Counted from the stretch's first letter, positions 1 through 9,940 are shown. The stretch is DNA of 64,000 nucleotides from Paracoccus tibetensis (GCF_900102505.1 NZ_FMVT01000004.1:277015-341014), one strand, 5' to 3'. Made by a program: numbers and translations. The notes: generated by a model not told the origin, from the sequence alone.

Positions 1-546
1 TTCGGTGACGCGCAAGGCCGAAGGAAGAAGTGGAGAGACTTCGGTAGCGATCCCCTCGGCGGCCAGCGCGGCAGCAGCGGCGTCCGGCGCCCCTCGGGCG
101 ATGTTGACCCGCAGCCAGACGGGCGCGCGCGCGCGCATCGCATGGGCCACCTCGGCCGCCGCGGGACCGAGCGAGGCCTGCCAGAGCGGCCGCAGCCAGT
201 CCGGCAGATCGTCCGGCAGGATGCAGGGTGCAGTCGCGGCCCGCTCGGCCTCGCTGAGCGGCGCCGGGGCGTGGCCCTCGCCGGTGAAGAGCCGAGCGGG
301 GTCCTCGCCCAACGCCCGGAGCGTGCCAAGAACGAGGCCGCGGCCGCTGAGCGCGCCGCCGAGCGCCGCCAGAGAATCCCGTTGCCGCAGCGCGTCGAAG
401 ACCAGGTCCCGGACGGCGGCGCGATCGCCCGAGCCGGCGAAGCGGCTGGCGCGGGACCAGCGCAGCAGCGCCTGCTCGGCCGGCGCGCCCGCCAGAACCC
501 GGTCGAGCACCTCGATGGCCGCGGCGAGCCGTGCGCCCGGCGTCAT
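1..546 (-). CDS. rsmB: RsmB-like 16S rRNA m5C methyltransferase, N-terminal part (runs off the window)
   Basis: The first 182 codons read on the minus strand from ATG at 546 and stay open to base 1. The product starts MTPGARLAAAIEVLDRVLAG and continues with an alpha-helical, Arg/Ala-rich segment (LRWSRASRFAGSGDRAAVRD) like the NusB-like RNA-binding N-terminus of RsmB/Sun/Fmu cytosine-C5 rRNA methyltransferases. The SAM-binding Rossmann domain and catalytic cysteines would lie beyond the edge, so catalytic identity cannot be seen here. An AGAGGGGC stretch upstream of the ATG may act as ribosome binding site. The plus-strand open frames over this region are very Arg/Ala-rich and look like antisense shadows. 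The family call is from recall of related alphaproteobacterial proteins. Confidence 0.6.
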   Translation of the reverse strand, partial: MTPGARLAAAIEVLDRVLAGAPAEQALLRWSRASRFAGSGDRAAVRDLVFDALRQRDSLAALGGALSGRGLVLGTLRALGEDPARLFTGEGHAPAPLSEAERAATAPCILPDDLPDWLRPLWQASLGPAAAEVAHAMRARAPVWLRVNIARGAPDAAAAALAAEGIATEVSPLLPSALRVTE

Positions 547-623
547 CCTGCTGCCCCTCTGCCTGTTCGTTCCTGCATCCGCGCCTCCTGTCCGACGGGA
601 CTAGCATGGCGGTGCGGGCTCCC

Positions 624-938
624 TCAATGCGGGATGCAGCTCGAGGTGACGACAACCGGGAAGAGCGTGTAGGCGCTGGAGACGAGGCCGATCCAGGCGC
701 CCATCACGATCAGGCGGCGGCGGCGCCCCTCGCCCTCGGGCAGGATGCGGAGCAGCAGGAGATGCAGGCCGAGGCCCAGCAGCCAGGCCGACCACATCGC
801 CAGGTGGTGCCAGTCGGTGAAAAGGACGGGCCGCTCGTTCCAGCCGAGGCTGCATCCGACGCCGTGCAGCCCGTAGACGACGCTGAAGAGGACGCCCCAC
901 AGGATCGGGGCGGCCAGCGCCCGGGCGAGCCACATCAT
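624..938 (-). CDS. Small three-helix membrane protein at the end of the oxidase operon
   Basis: A 104-residue product, mostly hydrophobic, with about three predicted membrane segments (residues 5-25, 45-65 and 78-98). It carries a His pair in TDWHHLAMW and another His in LGLHLLLLR. I chose the ATG at 938 because it overlaps the TGA of the oxidase subunit I gene (ATGA), which indicates translational coupling; the open frame extends further upstream, but that part overlaps the oxidase gene and is Arg-rich. No family recognised. Position as last gene of the oxidase cluster suggests a small accessory subunit or assembly protein (inference). Confidence 0.65.
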   Translation of the reverse strand: MMWLARALAAPILWGVLFSVVYGLHGVGCSLGWNERPVLFTDWHHLAMWSAWLLGLGLHLLLLRILPEGEGRRRRLIVMGAWIGLVSSAYTLFPVVVTSSCIPH

Positions 939-3520
939 GACAGCACCTCGAGCAGCGCGACCGTGCCGAGCGCCGCGGCCGAGGTCGCCAGCCACCAGCC
1001 CTGGAAGAGCTGCCACGCCGGCGCCGCGCCACGCCGCGACAGGCTGATGCGCCCCTGGCGGAAGTCCATCACCGTCCGCAGCGCCAGCATCACGGCGATG
1101 ACCCCGTGCACGACCGCGTAGCCGAGGATCGCGCCCCTGAGCGCGTCGCGTGCATGGCGGCGCGGATCGTCGAGGCCCGCCGCCAGCACGCCCAGCAGCC
1201 CGAGGGCGATAAGGCCGCAGACGAGGCCCGCCAGCGCCCAGCTGCTGCCCGCGGGCGCGGCGCGCAGCCGCTCGGCCCGCATCGCGGCCCAGCTGCCGAC
1301 CGCCATCAGGGCCAGCGCGGCAAGCGCCGCCAGCAGCAGCGGGCCATGGGCCAGCCCGCTCGGCGGTGCCGGCCAGCCGGGCGCGACGACGCCGAGGAAC
1401 CCGACCCCGAAGAGAAGCGAGCCGAAGAGCGCTCCATCGGCCAGGAGCAGCGCCAGCGCCCCGGTATAGGCCAGCGTATTGCGCGTCTGGTAGTGCAGCG
1501 GCAGCTGGATGCCCGGCGCGACCTCGATCCGGCCCCGGTCATGGGTCACGCCCATGATCCCGCCCCACCGCCAGGCCATGATCAGCGTCGCCGCGATGCC
1601 CAGCAGCGCCAGCCAGTACTGGCCGGCCAGCATCATGCCGAAGAAGCTGCCGATCGCGGCCGAGGTGGCGATGGGCAGCGCCGTGCTGGTCGCCAGAACC
1701 GCGACATGGTCCGGCCGTCCGCTTCCGGGATCGACGACCAGCGTCTCGCGGTCGCCGCGGGGCGCGCCGGGCAGCAGCCCCTCGCCCCGCGCCAACGGCA
1801 GAAGCGCGCCGGCATCCGGCTGACGCGGCCCGGGCAGCGAGGCGAAGTTGTACGAGGGCGCGGGCAGCGGCATCGCCCATTCATGCGTCGGCGCGTCCCA
1901 CGGATTGCGCCAGCTGCGCCGCCCAAAGAGCCACTGCATGATGATGTCGAAGGCGAAGAGCGCGAAGCCTGCCGACATGACCATCCCGAAGATCGAGGAG
2001 GTGAGGTTCAGCCACTCCCATTCGGGGTTGTCGGGATAGACCGCGACGCGGCGCGGCATGCCCAGAAGGCCCGTCAGATGCATGATGAAGAAGGTGCCGT
2101 GAAAGCCGATGAGGATCAGCCAGAAGGCGCTCTCGCCCAGGCCGCGGATGCGCCAGCGCCCGCAGATCAGCGGCATCCAGTAGGTCACCGCGGCCAGCAT
2201 CGGGAAGACGAAGCCGCCGATCAGGACGTAGTGCAGGTGCGCCACCACGAAATGCGTGTCATGGGCCTGCCAGTTGAACGGCACCATCGCCAGCATGACC
2301 CCGGTCAGCCCGCCCATCACGAAGGTCGCGAAGAAGCCCATCACGTAGAGCATCGGCAGGCGCAGCTGCACCTGGCCCATCCACATCGTCCCGATCCAAG
2401 CGAAGATCTGCACCGCCGTCGGCACCACGACCAGCGCCGAGGCGGCCGAGAAGAAGGCCAGCGCCATGTGCGGGATGCCGACCGTGAACATGTGGTGGAC
2501 CCAGAGGCCGAAGGACAGGAAGACCAGCCCGATGACTGCCGCGACCAGCGCGCCGTAGCCGAGGATCGTGGTCCGGCTGAGGACCGGGATAATCGTCGAA
2601 AGCGCGCCGGCGGCCGGCAGGAAGATGATGTAGACCTCGGGATGGCCGAAGAGCCAGAAGAGATGCTGCCACAGCATCGGATCGCCGCCGCGGGCGACGT
2701 CGAAGAAGGGCCAGTCGAAGGCGCGCTGCACCTCGAGCAGGATCGAGCCGAGGATCAGCGGCGGAAAGCCCACCAGCATCATCACGGCGGTGCCCAGAAG
2801 ATACCACGCCATCAGCGGCATCTTCGTCAGCGGCATGCCCGGCGCGCGGCAGCGGAGGATGGTCACGGTGATCTCGACCGCGGCGGCCATCGCGCTGATC
2901 TCGACGAAGGTGACGCCCAGGAGCCAGACATCGGCATTCACGCCCGGCGTGTAGGTCTTGTCGGTCAGCGGCACATACATGAACCAGCCGCCGTTCGGCG
3001 CCACGCCGAAGACCAGCGACAGCACGATGATCGCGCCGCCGAAGAAATAGCACCAGTAGCCGAGCGCGCTGAGCCGCGGGAAGGCCATGTCCCGCGCCCC
3101 GAGGATCTTCGGCAGCAGCCACAGCGCCAGCCCCTCGAGCAGGGGGATGGCGAAGAGGAACATCATGATGCTGCCGTGCATCGTGAAGATCTGGTTGTAG
3201 AGCGCGACGTCGAGAAAGTCGCCCTCGCGCGTGGCCAGCTGCGCCCGGATCAGCATCGCCAACACGCCGCCGATGGCGAAGAAGACGAAGGAGGTGACCA
3301 TGAAGCGCAGGCCGATCGTGCCGTGGTTCACCGAGGTGAAAAAGCCCGCCCAGCCCGGCGCGTCCCGCCAGACGCGATCCAGTTCCCGGTGCAGGTGCAG
3401 CGCCCGCTGCGGCGGGTTCGCGGCGATGTCGATCCCGTGCGCGCGGATCTCGGCTTCGGAACGCGGTTTGGTGGAACGCGGGCCGGTCGCGGCGGTCTGC
3501 GGCAGGCTGGCATCGCTCAT
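935..3520 (-). CDS. ctaD: Cytochrome c oxidase subunit I fused to a subunit III-like domain
   Basis: An 861-residue membrane protein, about 300 residues longer than ordinary subunit I. The first ~560 residues are a heme-copper oxidase subunit I: heme a ligand region MHGSIMMF, Cu-B and cross-linked Tyr motif HPEVY (about residue 290), the His pair in GLWVHHMF (about 343), and heme a3/a ligands in HFVVAHLHYV (about 427). The D-channel entrance Asp is kept in GARDMAFPR, but the usual downstream Asn residues are replaced (RLSALGYW instead of RMNNLSYW). The C-terminal ~270 residues hold several more membrane helices and match the place of subunit III. It would reduce O2 to water in the cytoplasmic membrane. 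Its start overlaps the subunit II stop by 4 nt and its stop overlaps the next gene by 4 nt. Confidence 0.93.
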   Translation of the reverse strand: MSDASLPQTAATGPRSTKPRSEAEIRAHGIDIAANPPQRALHLHRELDRVWRDAPGWAGFFTSVNHGTIGLRFMVTSFVFFAIGGVLAMLIRAQLATREGDFLDVALYNQIFTMHGSIMMFLFAIPLLEGLALWLLPKILGARDMAFPRLSALGYWCYFFGGAIIVLSLVFGVAPNGGWFMYVPLTDKTYTPGVNADVWLLGVTFVEISAMAAAVEITVTILRCRAPGMPLTKMPLMAWYLLGTAVMMLVGFPPLILGSILLEVQRAFDWPFFDVARGGDPMLWQHLFWLFGHPEVYIIFLPAAGALSTIIPVLSRTTILGYGALVAAVIGLVFLSFGLWVHHMFTVGIPHMALAFFSAASALVVVPTAVQIFAWIGTMWMGQVQLRLPMLYVMGFFATFVMGGLTGVMLAMVPFNWQAHDTHFVVAHLHYVLIGGFVFPMLAAVTYWMPLICGRWRIRGLGESAFWLILIGFHGTFFIMHLTGLLGMPRRVAVYPDNPEWEWLNLTSSIFGMVMSAGFALFAFDIIMQWLFGRRSWRNPWDAPTHEWAMPLPAPSYNFASLPGPRQPDAGALLPLARGEGLLPGAPRGDRETLVVDPGSGRPDHVAVLATSTALPIATSAAIGSFFGMMLAGQYWLALLGIAATLIMAWRWGGIMGVTHDRGRIEVAPGIQLPLHYQTRNTLAYTGALALLLADGALFGSLLFGVGFLGVVAPGWPAPPSGLAHGPLLLAALAALALMAVGSWAAMRAERLRAAPAGSSWALAGLVCGLIALGLLGVLAAGLDDPRRHARDALRGAILGYAVVHGVIAVMLALRTVMDFRQGRISLSRRGAAPAWQLFQGWWLATSAAALGTVALLEVLS

Positions 3521-4254
3521 GGCTGGGCGTCCTCGATGATGTATTCGCTCATGTCGGGCATCGGTGCCGCGGGGTCGTAGGCGATGACGGTGAACCGCAT
3601 GAAGGGATGGCCGACGCCGCAGAACTCGGCGCAGAGGCCCTCGTAGGTGCCGGGGGCATCCGCGCGCAGGCGGTGGACGTTCACATGCCCCGGAACCGCG
3701 TCCATCTTGCCGCCGAGCTGCGGGACCCAGAAGCTGTGGATCACGTCCTCGGACGAGATGAAGACGTCGAAGCTGCTGCCGGCCGGCACGAAGAGCGTGG
3801 TCTCAGTGCGGACTGGTTGGCCGTCCGGGCCGGGCTGCACGAACTCCCAGTCCCACCGCGCCGCATGGGCCTCGACCCGCAGCGCGTCGTCGGCACGCGC
3901 CAGCATCCGCTCGCCGATCCAGAGCGAGAAGCCGACGAGGATCGTCAGCACCGGCAGCGAGAAGCCGAGCCCCCAGCCCCAGATCCAGAACCGCTCGCCG
4001 CGGCCGCTGCCGGCGCGGGCGCGGATCGCCAGGACCAGCATGACGCAGATCATCAGCGTGATCAGTCCGCCGCCGATCAGCATCCCCCAGAGCAGCCGTG
4101 CGGCATCCTCGGCCGCCGGACCCGAGGGGCTCAGCGTGCTCAGCGGCCCCTCGCAAGCCGCCAGAAGCGGAACCGCCAGCGCCGCCGCAGTCTTGTGCTG
4201 GCAGAACCGCCGCAGAAGGAACCGCGCATGCGTGAGAAACGCAGCTGGAAGCAA
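3517..4254 (-). CDS. ctaC: Cytochrome c oxidase subunit II, CuA lipoprotein
   Basis: A lipoprotein-type signal (hydrophobic run ending LLAACEG) is followed by two membrane helices (about residues 50-75 and 90-115) and a cupredoxin domain with the full CuA set: His in DVIHSFWVP, Cys-x3-Cys in CAEFC, then His and Met in GVGHPFM. It receives electrons from cytochrome c and passes them to the fused subunit I. There is no C-terminal cytochrome c domain, so this is not a caa3-type subunit II. The start is uncertain: no ATG or GTG lies between the lipobox and the opposite-strand gene. TTG at 4254 overlaps that gene by 27 nt; CTG at 4215 would give a compact signal peptide (MRRFCQHKTAAALAV) and no overlap. 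Confidence 0.9.
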   Translation of the reverse strand: MLPAAFLTHARFLLRRFCQHKTAAALAVPLLAACEGPLSTLSPSGPAAEDAARLLWGMLIGGGLITLMICVMLVLAIRARAGSGRGERFWIWGWGLGFSLPVLTILVGFSLWIGERMLARADDALRVEAHAARWDWEFVQPGPDGQPVRTETTLFVPAGSSFDVFISSEDVIHSFWVPQLGGKMDAVPGHVNVHRLRADAPGTYEGLCAEFCGVGHPFMRFTVIAYDPAAPMPDMSEYIIEDAQP

Positions 4255-4746
4255 CGCCGCCGCCTGTCCGACCCGATCGAGGAACATGTCGCCTTCAACG
4301 ACACCGAGACGAAGATCGCCCTGAACGGCCACCCGATCCATGCGATGATGGTCGCCTTCCCGATCACGCTGGCCTTCTCGACCTTCGGCGCCGACCTGTT
4401 CTACTGGTGGACGGCCGACGCCTTCTGGCCGCGCGTCGCGCTGTGGGCGGCGGGCTTCGCCTTCCTGATGGGCGTTCTGGCCGGCATCTCGGGCACGATC
4501 GAGCTGTTGATGGTGCCGGGCATCCGCATCCGGTCGGCCAGCTGGACTCATTTCATCCTCGCGGTCATGCTGCTGTCCGTCCTCGGGCTGAACTGGGGCT
4601 TCCGCCTGGCCAATGCCGAGGACGCGGTGCTGCCCTACGGGATCCTGATCTCGGCCCTCGCCGCGGCGATGACCGGCATCACCGGCTGGCACGGCGGCAA
4701 GCTGGTCTTCGACTACCACATCGGCACGCAGTCGCGCCCCGAATAG
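4228..4746 (+). CDS. DUF2231 four-helix membrane protein
   Basis: A 172-residue protein with four membrane helices and a hydrophilic basic N-terminus. The segment LNGHPIHAMMVAFPIT is the typical start of DUF2231 domains, with a conserved HP-x-H, and WTHFILAVMLL and GITGWHGGKLVFDYHIG match later conserved His positions. The start at 4228 has a good ribosome binding site (AAGGA at 4216-4220). It lies head-to-head with subunit II and tail-to-tail with the CopD/HemJ-like gene, inside the oxidase locus but on the other strand. DUF2231 proteins often sit beside oxidase or heme-related genes; the conserved histidines suggest heme or metal contact (inference). Molecular function is not known to me. 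Confidence 0.85.
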   Translation: MREKRSWKQRRRLSDPIEEHVAFNDTETKIALNGHPIHAMMVAFPITLAFSTFGADLFYWWTADAFWPRVALWAAGFAFLMGVLAGISGTIELLMVPGIRIRSASWTHFILAVMLLSVLGLNWGFRLANAEDAVLPYGILISALAAAMTGITGWHGGKLVFDYHIGTQSRPE

Positions 4747-4772
4747 GGCGCCACCGGACAGGGCCCACGCGC

Positions 4773-5273
4773 TCATTGCTGGCCCCGCGGGGCCAGCAGG
4801 AACTCGGGCATGAACTCGGCGGTCCATGACAGATCGGGCTTGGCGAGGACCAGCCACAACACCCCAACCATCAGCGGCACGCCCAGCATCAGCGCCCAGA
4901 CCGGCGACGGCAGGTGGTGCAGGCTGCGCTTCTCGGCCGAGGTCAGGATCAGGTGACCGATCCAGGCATGGACCAGGGCCATCCCCGAGACCAGCGCCAG
5001 CTTCAGCGCGAACCACAAATCGAACACCTCTTCGGCGAAGATCAGCCCCGTGCCCGAGGCGATGGCGATGATCGCGGCCGGCGTCGCGAAGGCGATGTAG
5101 CCGTAATGCGTGATCAGCCGGAACTCGATGTAGCGTGCCTGGGCCTTCTGGTCGCCCGTCTGGTGGCGCCAGGTGCTGCCGTAGAAATGCAGCAGCAGCG
5201 GCAGCGCGATCAGCGCCGCGCACCAGCAGAACATCGCCCCCAGATGCAGGAACTTCAGCCCCGCGACGATCAT
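4773..5273 (-). CDS. CopD/HemJ-like four-helix membrane protein
   Basis: A 166-residue integral membrane protein beginning MIVAGLKFLHLGAMFCWCAAL, with a His in the first helix, GYIAFATPAAIIAIASG in the second, ALVSGMALVHAWIGH in the third and a last helix WALMLGVPLMVGVLWLVL. This pattern resembles the CopD/HemJ (YfrE) superfamily, where the helix-borne histidines bind heme or copper. I chose ATG at 5273 because it overlaps the TGA of the upstream ctaG gene by 4 nt. The position between ctaG and ctaC favours a role in copper or heme delivery to the oxidase (inference); a porphyrin oxidase role as in HemJ is the alternative. Confidence 0.75.
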   Translation of the reverse strand: MIVAGLKFLHLGAMFCWCAALIALPLLLHFYGSTWRHQTGDQKAQARYIEFRLITHYGYIAFATPAAIIAIASGTGLIFAEEVFDLWFALKLALVSGMALVHAWIGHLILTSAEKRSLHHLPSPVWALMLGVPLMVGVLWLVLAKPDLSWTAEFMPEFLLAPRGQQ

Positions 5274-5998
5274 GCGGCGAAGCTCCGGCGCCAGCCGAGA
5301 TGCAGCATGGCAAAGCCGATCACCGCCACCGGCAGGAAGCCCGGCACCCACATGACAAGCCCCGCGAGCTGCTGGTCCGCCAGCGGATCAAGGCCCCAGG
5401 CCGCCGCGCCCTCAACATGCTGGATGTAGAGAAGCCGCGGCGAGAAGGTCAGGATGGCGCCGACGAACCCCATGACCGCCGCGAAGCCGCCGATGAGGAC
5501 AGCGCGCTGCAGCGCCTCCTGCCCGTCCGCGCCGGGGCGCAGGACGGCGGACCAGAAGGCCCAGGCCGGCAGCAGCATCGCCAATTGCAGCGCCCAGTAG
5601 ACGAGGTCCGAGCCCCAGGCCGCCGCATAGACCTGCGGCAGGTGCCAGGCCACCATCGCCGCCGTGACCGCGGCAAGCGACAGCCCCGCCGGCAGGCGCG
5701 GCAGCAGGGGCAGCGCGTGGGCCAGGGCCGGCGCGGCGAGCGTCAGGATCAGCACGTGATGGGCCGCCCGCGCCGAGAACAGGGCCACCGTCAGCGCGCA
5801 GAGCGGCGAGGCGAAGGCGATCGCCACCGCCGCCCATCCCGCGCCTGCGGCCAGCCGCCGATCCGGCGCGGTGCGGGCCAGCAGCAGAGCGCCGAAGCCC
5901 GCCAGCGCCAGCAGCAGCAGCGGGTCGAGATTCCAGCTGCGCCACAGGTCCTGCGGCAGGGGGGCCGGGCCGCAATAGGGCAGGCTCTGGTTCATCAT
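5270..5998 (-). CDS. ctaG: CtaG-like oxidase assembly factor (caa3_CtaG family)
   Basis: A 242-residue protein with about seven membrane helices. Segments typical of the caa3_CtaG family are visible: SWNLDPLLLLAL near the N-terminus, ASPLCALTVALFSARAAHHVLI, AMVAWHLPQVYAAAW and the C-terminal LADQQLAGLVMWVPG. Family members support copper insertion or assembly of heme-copper oxidases; they are unrelated to the soluble Cox11-type protein also called CtaG. It is the first gene of the minus-strand oxidase operon, overlapping the next gene by 4 nt. The intergenic gap to the divergent reductase gene is only ~50 nt and must hold both promoters. Confidence 0.88.
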   Translation of the reverse strand: MMNQSLPYCGPAPLPQDLWRSWNLDPLLLLALAGFGALLLARTAPDRRLAAGAGWAAVAIAFASPLCALTVALFSARAAHHVLILTLAAPALAHALPLLPRLPAGLSLAAVTAAMVAWHLPQVYAAAWGSDLVYWALQLAMLLPAWAFWSAVLRPGADGQEALQRAVLIGGFAAVMGFVGAILTFSPRLLYIQHVEGAAAWGLDPLADQQLAGLVMWVPGFLPVAVIGFAMLHLGWRRSFAA

Positions 5999-6050
5999 CG
6001 TTGTCCCTCTTGTCCGGGCAGCCGTCTCGCTTCAGGTCCGGTGCCGGGGC

Positions 6051-7550
6051 ATGCTGCACCCCAACCTCCTGATGCGCCGACGGTTCCCGCACGTGGCACC
6101 ATCGCGGAACCCCTGCCCCGGCGTCGCGTTCGGGCACATGCCCCCGTCGACGCCCCTTCCCGCCCGTGACGCCGCCGCGCCGCCCGCGGCTCATGTCCGG
6201 CCGTCGGACCGGCCGCTTGCCGTCAGGCTGCGCGCCGCGGCGCTGCTGGCGCTGGCGGCGCTGGCGGTCGCGCTGCCCTTCGCCGTGATCCTGGCCGGCG
6301 ATCCGCCCGAGGCCCGCGGCTTCACCCGGGACTTCGCCTATGCGCTCGGCTTCGCCGCGCTGGCGCTGGCGGGGATGCAGTTCGCGCTGACCGGCCGTCT
6401 GAAGCCCCTGCTGCACCCCTTCGGCGCCGACATCGTGGTGGTCTTCCACCGCTTCCTCAGCTGGGGCGCCGTCGGGCTGATGCTGGGCCATTTCGGGATG
6501 TTCTACATCTGGCACCAGGACGATCTGGGCAGCCTCAGCCCGCTGACCGCCGCGCCCTACATGACCGCGGGCCGCGTCGCCCTGGGCTGCTTTGTCGTCC
6601 TGATCGTCAGTTCCGAGTTCCGCAAGCGGCTGAAGCTCGACTACCTCTGGTGGCGACGGCTGCACGTGGCGCTGGCGGTCATCGGCTTCGGCGCCGCGAT
6701 CTGGCACGTGCTGGGCGCGGGGCACTTCACCGGCCGGGACGAGACGCGCGCGCTGTGGCTGGCGGTGACGCTGGTCTGGCTGCTGCTGCTTGCGTGGACG
6801 CGGCTCGGCCGGCCCCTGCGGCAGTGGTTCAACCCCTGGCGCGTGACCGAGAACCGCGACGAGGGCAGCGGCATCCGCACTCTGGTGCTCGAGCCGCAGG
6901 GTCGGCCGCTCCGCGGCTGGCGGCCGGGACAGTTCGCCTGGCTCGCCGTCGGCAACTCGCCCTTCGGCTTTCGCGAGCATCCCTTCACCATCTCGACCGC
7001 GCCGGACCGCGGACCGCAGATCTCGTTCTCGATCAAGCCGCTCGGGGATGACAGCAAGCGCCTGTCCCGGACGCCGGTCGGCGCCAGGGCCTATGTCGAC
7101 GGCCCTTACGGCGTCTTCACCATCGACCGGGAGATCGACGCCGAAGGTTTCGTGATGATCGCCGGCGGCGTCGGCGTGACGCCCGTCATCGCCAACCTGC
7201 GCGCGCTGCATGCGCGGGGCGATCCGCGGCCGGTGATCCTGCTCTATGCCAATGAGACCTGGGACGAGGTCGCCTTCCGCGACGAGCTGTCGCGCATGTC
7301 CTCCGAAATGGACCTGCGCGTCGTCCATATCATCGCCGAGCCGCCCGAGGACTGGCCGCCCGAGGGTCATCTGACCGAAGCGGGGATGATCGACGAGGCG
7401 CTCCTGAAGCGCCTCCTGCCGCCCGAGAGCCGCGACTGGCCGCACATGATGTGCGGCCCTGCGCCGATGCTGGCGGCGGCGCGGTCGGCGCTGCTGCGGA
7501 TGGGCGTTCCGGCCGGCCGCATCGACAGCGAAATCTTCGAGATGGTCTGA
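6051..7550 (+). CDS. Ferric-reductase-like transmembrane flavoprotein (NADPH oxidase / FNR fold)
   Basis: A 499-residue protein with about six N-terminal membrane helices and a cytoplasmic ferredoxin-reductase module. Histidines in HRFLSWGAVGLMLGHFGMF and RRLHVALAVIGFGAAIWHVLG are placed as the two-heme ligands of ferric reductase domains. The FAD site is FREHPFTIS; the NAD(P) site is MIAGGVGVTPVIANLRAL; the C-terminus MMCGPAPMLAA...IDSEIFEMV is the usual FNR ending. It would move electrons from NAD(P)H across the membrane to ferric iron, oxygen or another acceptor. ATG at 6051 is the longest frame and has coding-like GC3; ATG at 6138 (MPPSTPLPARD) is also possible, and neither has a clear ribosome binding site. 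Confidence 0.85.
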   Translation: MLHPNLLMRRRFPHVAPSRNPCPGVAFGHMPPSTPLPARDAAAPPAAHVRPSDRPLAVRLRAAALLALAALAVALPFAVILAGDPPEARGFTRDFAYALGFAALALAGMQFALTGRLKPLLHPFGADIVVVFHRFLSWGAVGLMLGHFGMFYIWHQDDLGSLSPLTAAPYMTAGRVALGCFVVLIVSSEFRKRLKLDYLWWRRLHVALAVIGFGAAIWHVLGAGHFTGRDETRALWLAVTLVWLLLLAWTRLGRPLRQWFNPWRVTENRDEGSGIRTLVLEPQGRPLRGWRPGQFAWLAVGNSPFGFREHPFTISTAPDRGPQISFSIKPLGDDSKRLSRTPVGARAYVDGPYGVFTIDREIDAEGFVMIAGGVGVTPVIANLRALHARGDPRPVILLYANETWDEVAFRDELSRMSSEMDLRVVHIIAEPPEDWPPEGHLTEAGMIDEALLKRLLPPESRDWPHMMCGPAPMLAAARSALLRMGVPAGRIDSEIFEMV

Positions 7551-7553
7551 CCG

Positions 7554-7652
7554 ATGCGCCCCCTCCTCGCCCGCCTCCTCGCCGCTGCCCTGGTCCTTCT
7601 GGCCGTGGGCCTTGCCCTGGCCTTCGCCCTGCTGCTGCCTGCCGCGTCCTGA
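7554..7652 (+). CDS. Possible 32-residue single-helix membrane peptide
   Basis: Three bases after the reductase stop codon, ATG at 7554 opens a 33-codon frame. Its product starts MRPLLARLLAAALVLLAVGL and ends PAAS: two arginines followed by an almost pure Ala/Leu/Val helix. This is the composition of a small single-pass membrane protein, and the spacing suggests translational coupling to the reductase. A 13-bp terminator hairpin follows at 7685. A chance frame in 70% GC DNA is a real alternative, since Leu/Ala-rich frames arise easily here. Confidence 0.35.
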   Translation: MRPLLARLLAAALVLLAVGLALAFALLLPAAS

Positions 7653-7684
7653 TCCGGATCGCGGGCCTCTGTGCGCATGAACGA

Positions 7685-7714
7685 AAGCGGCCGGCGCCTG
7701 CGCGCCGGCCGCTT
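7685..7714. terminator. 13-bp perfect hairpin between convergent genes
   Basis: AAGCGGCCGGCGC at 7685-7697 pairs perfectly with 7702-7714 across a 4-nt loop (CTGC). It lies between the plus-strand reductase unit and the minus-strand catalase, so it can serve as a bidirectional terminator. There is no long T-run, as is common in high-GC alphaproteobacteria. Confidence 0.8.
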
Positions 7715-7736
7715 CCATGCAGTCATGAGGGTGCGG

Positions 7737-9446
<1,710 letters not shown>

Positions 9447-9534
9447 GGTATGGCCTCCAAAGTCTTTGGCACAGGCCCAAGACCACAGGCGCCGTTTTGT
9501 TCCCCGATATGTCTGCGTCATTGCCCCGCAGCCC

Positions 9535-9562
9535 GGAACCCATCGCAGCTTCGTCATGTTCC
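9535..9562. promoter_or_regulatory. Candidate divergent EcfG-type promoter (GGAAC-N18-GTTCC)
   Basis: GGAAC at 9535-9539 and GTTCC at 9558-9562 form an inverted repeat. Read on either strand it gives GGAAC, 17 nt, then NGTT, the form of alphaproteobacterial EcfG general-stress promoters (GGAAC-N16/17-CGTT). It could serve the catalase on the minus strand (leader ~85 nt) and DUF3140 on the plus strand, although there the leader would be only ~14 nt and start just at the AAAGGAGG site. Pattern match only. Confidence 0.4.
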
Positions 9563-9580
9563 CGGTCAAAGGAGGACACG

Positions 9581-9910
9581 ATGAAATCCCATGACGAAAT
9601 CTGGTCCGAGTGGCAGGACCTGGTGAACATGCCGCCCTCGGCCCTGAAGAAATGGCTGGAGAGCGACGAGAGCCAGAGCGTCGGCGATACCGGCGGCAAC
9701 GGCGAGAGCACCGGCCACAAGTCCGGCAAGCGCATCCTGGAGATCAAGGGGAAGAAGAAAACCGACCTCGACGACGAGGACTGGGCCCACATGGGCAAGG
9801 TCGTGGGCTACATCAAGCGCCACCTCGCACAGGGCGGCCCCGAGAAGGAAAAGGAGCACAGCGACTGGCGCTACTCGCTGATGAACTGGGGCCACGACCC
9901 GCTCGGATAG
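9581..9910 (+). CDS. DUF3140 small hydrophilic protein
   Basis: A 109-residue, strongly charged protein with the DUF3140 pattern: [23 protein letters not shown], then QSVGDTGG and [34 protein letters not shown], and the C-terminal [15 protein letters not shown]. The start has a near-perfect Shine-Dalgarno (AAAGGAGG at 9568-9575). Members of this family are small, often stress-linked proteins of unknown activity; the C-terminal [12 protein letters not shown] signature recalls DNA-binding or plasmid-associated small proteins but I cannot assign a function. It is divergent from catalase and followed by a hairpin terminator, so it is a single-gene unit. Confidence 0.85.
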   Translation: MKSHDEIWSEWQDLVNMPPSALKKWLESDESQSVGDTGGNGESTGHKSGKRILEIKGKKKTDLDDEDWAHMGKVVGYIKRHLAQGGPEKEKEHSDWRYSLMNWGHDPLG

Positions 9911-9940
9911 ACCTGCCTCCAGAACCCACGACCTGCCTCT

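Noticed and set aside
1106..3580. An 824-codon plus-strand frame opposite the oxidase subunit I gene
   Set aside because: Its product is Arg/Gln/Asp/His-rich with no fold pattern; this is the usual antisense reading of a high-GC membrane protein gene.
5412..7718. A 768-codon minus-strand frame spanning the ferric reductase and the start of ctaG
   Set aside because: It covers genes with clear motifs on other frames and its product is low-complexity.
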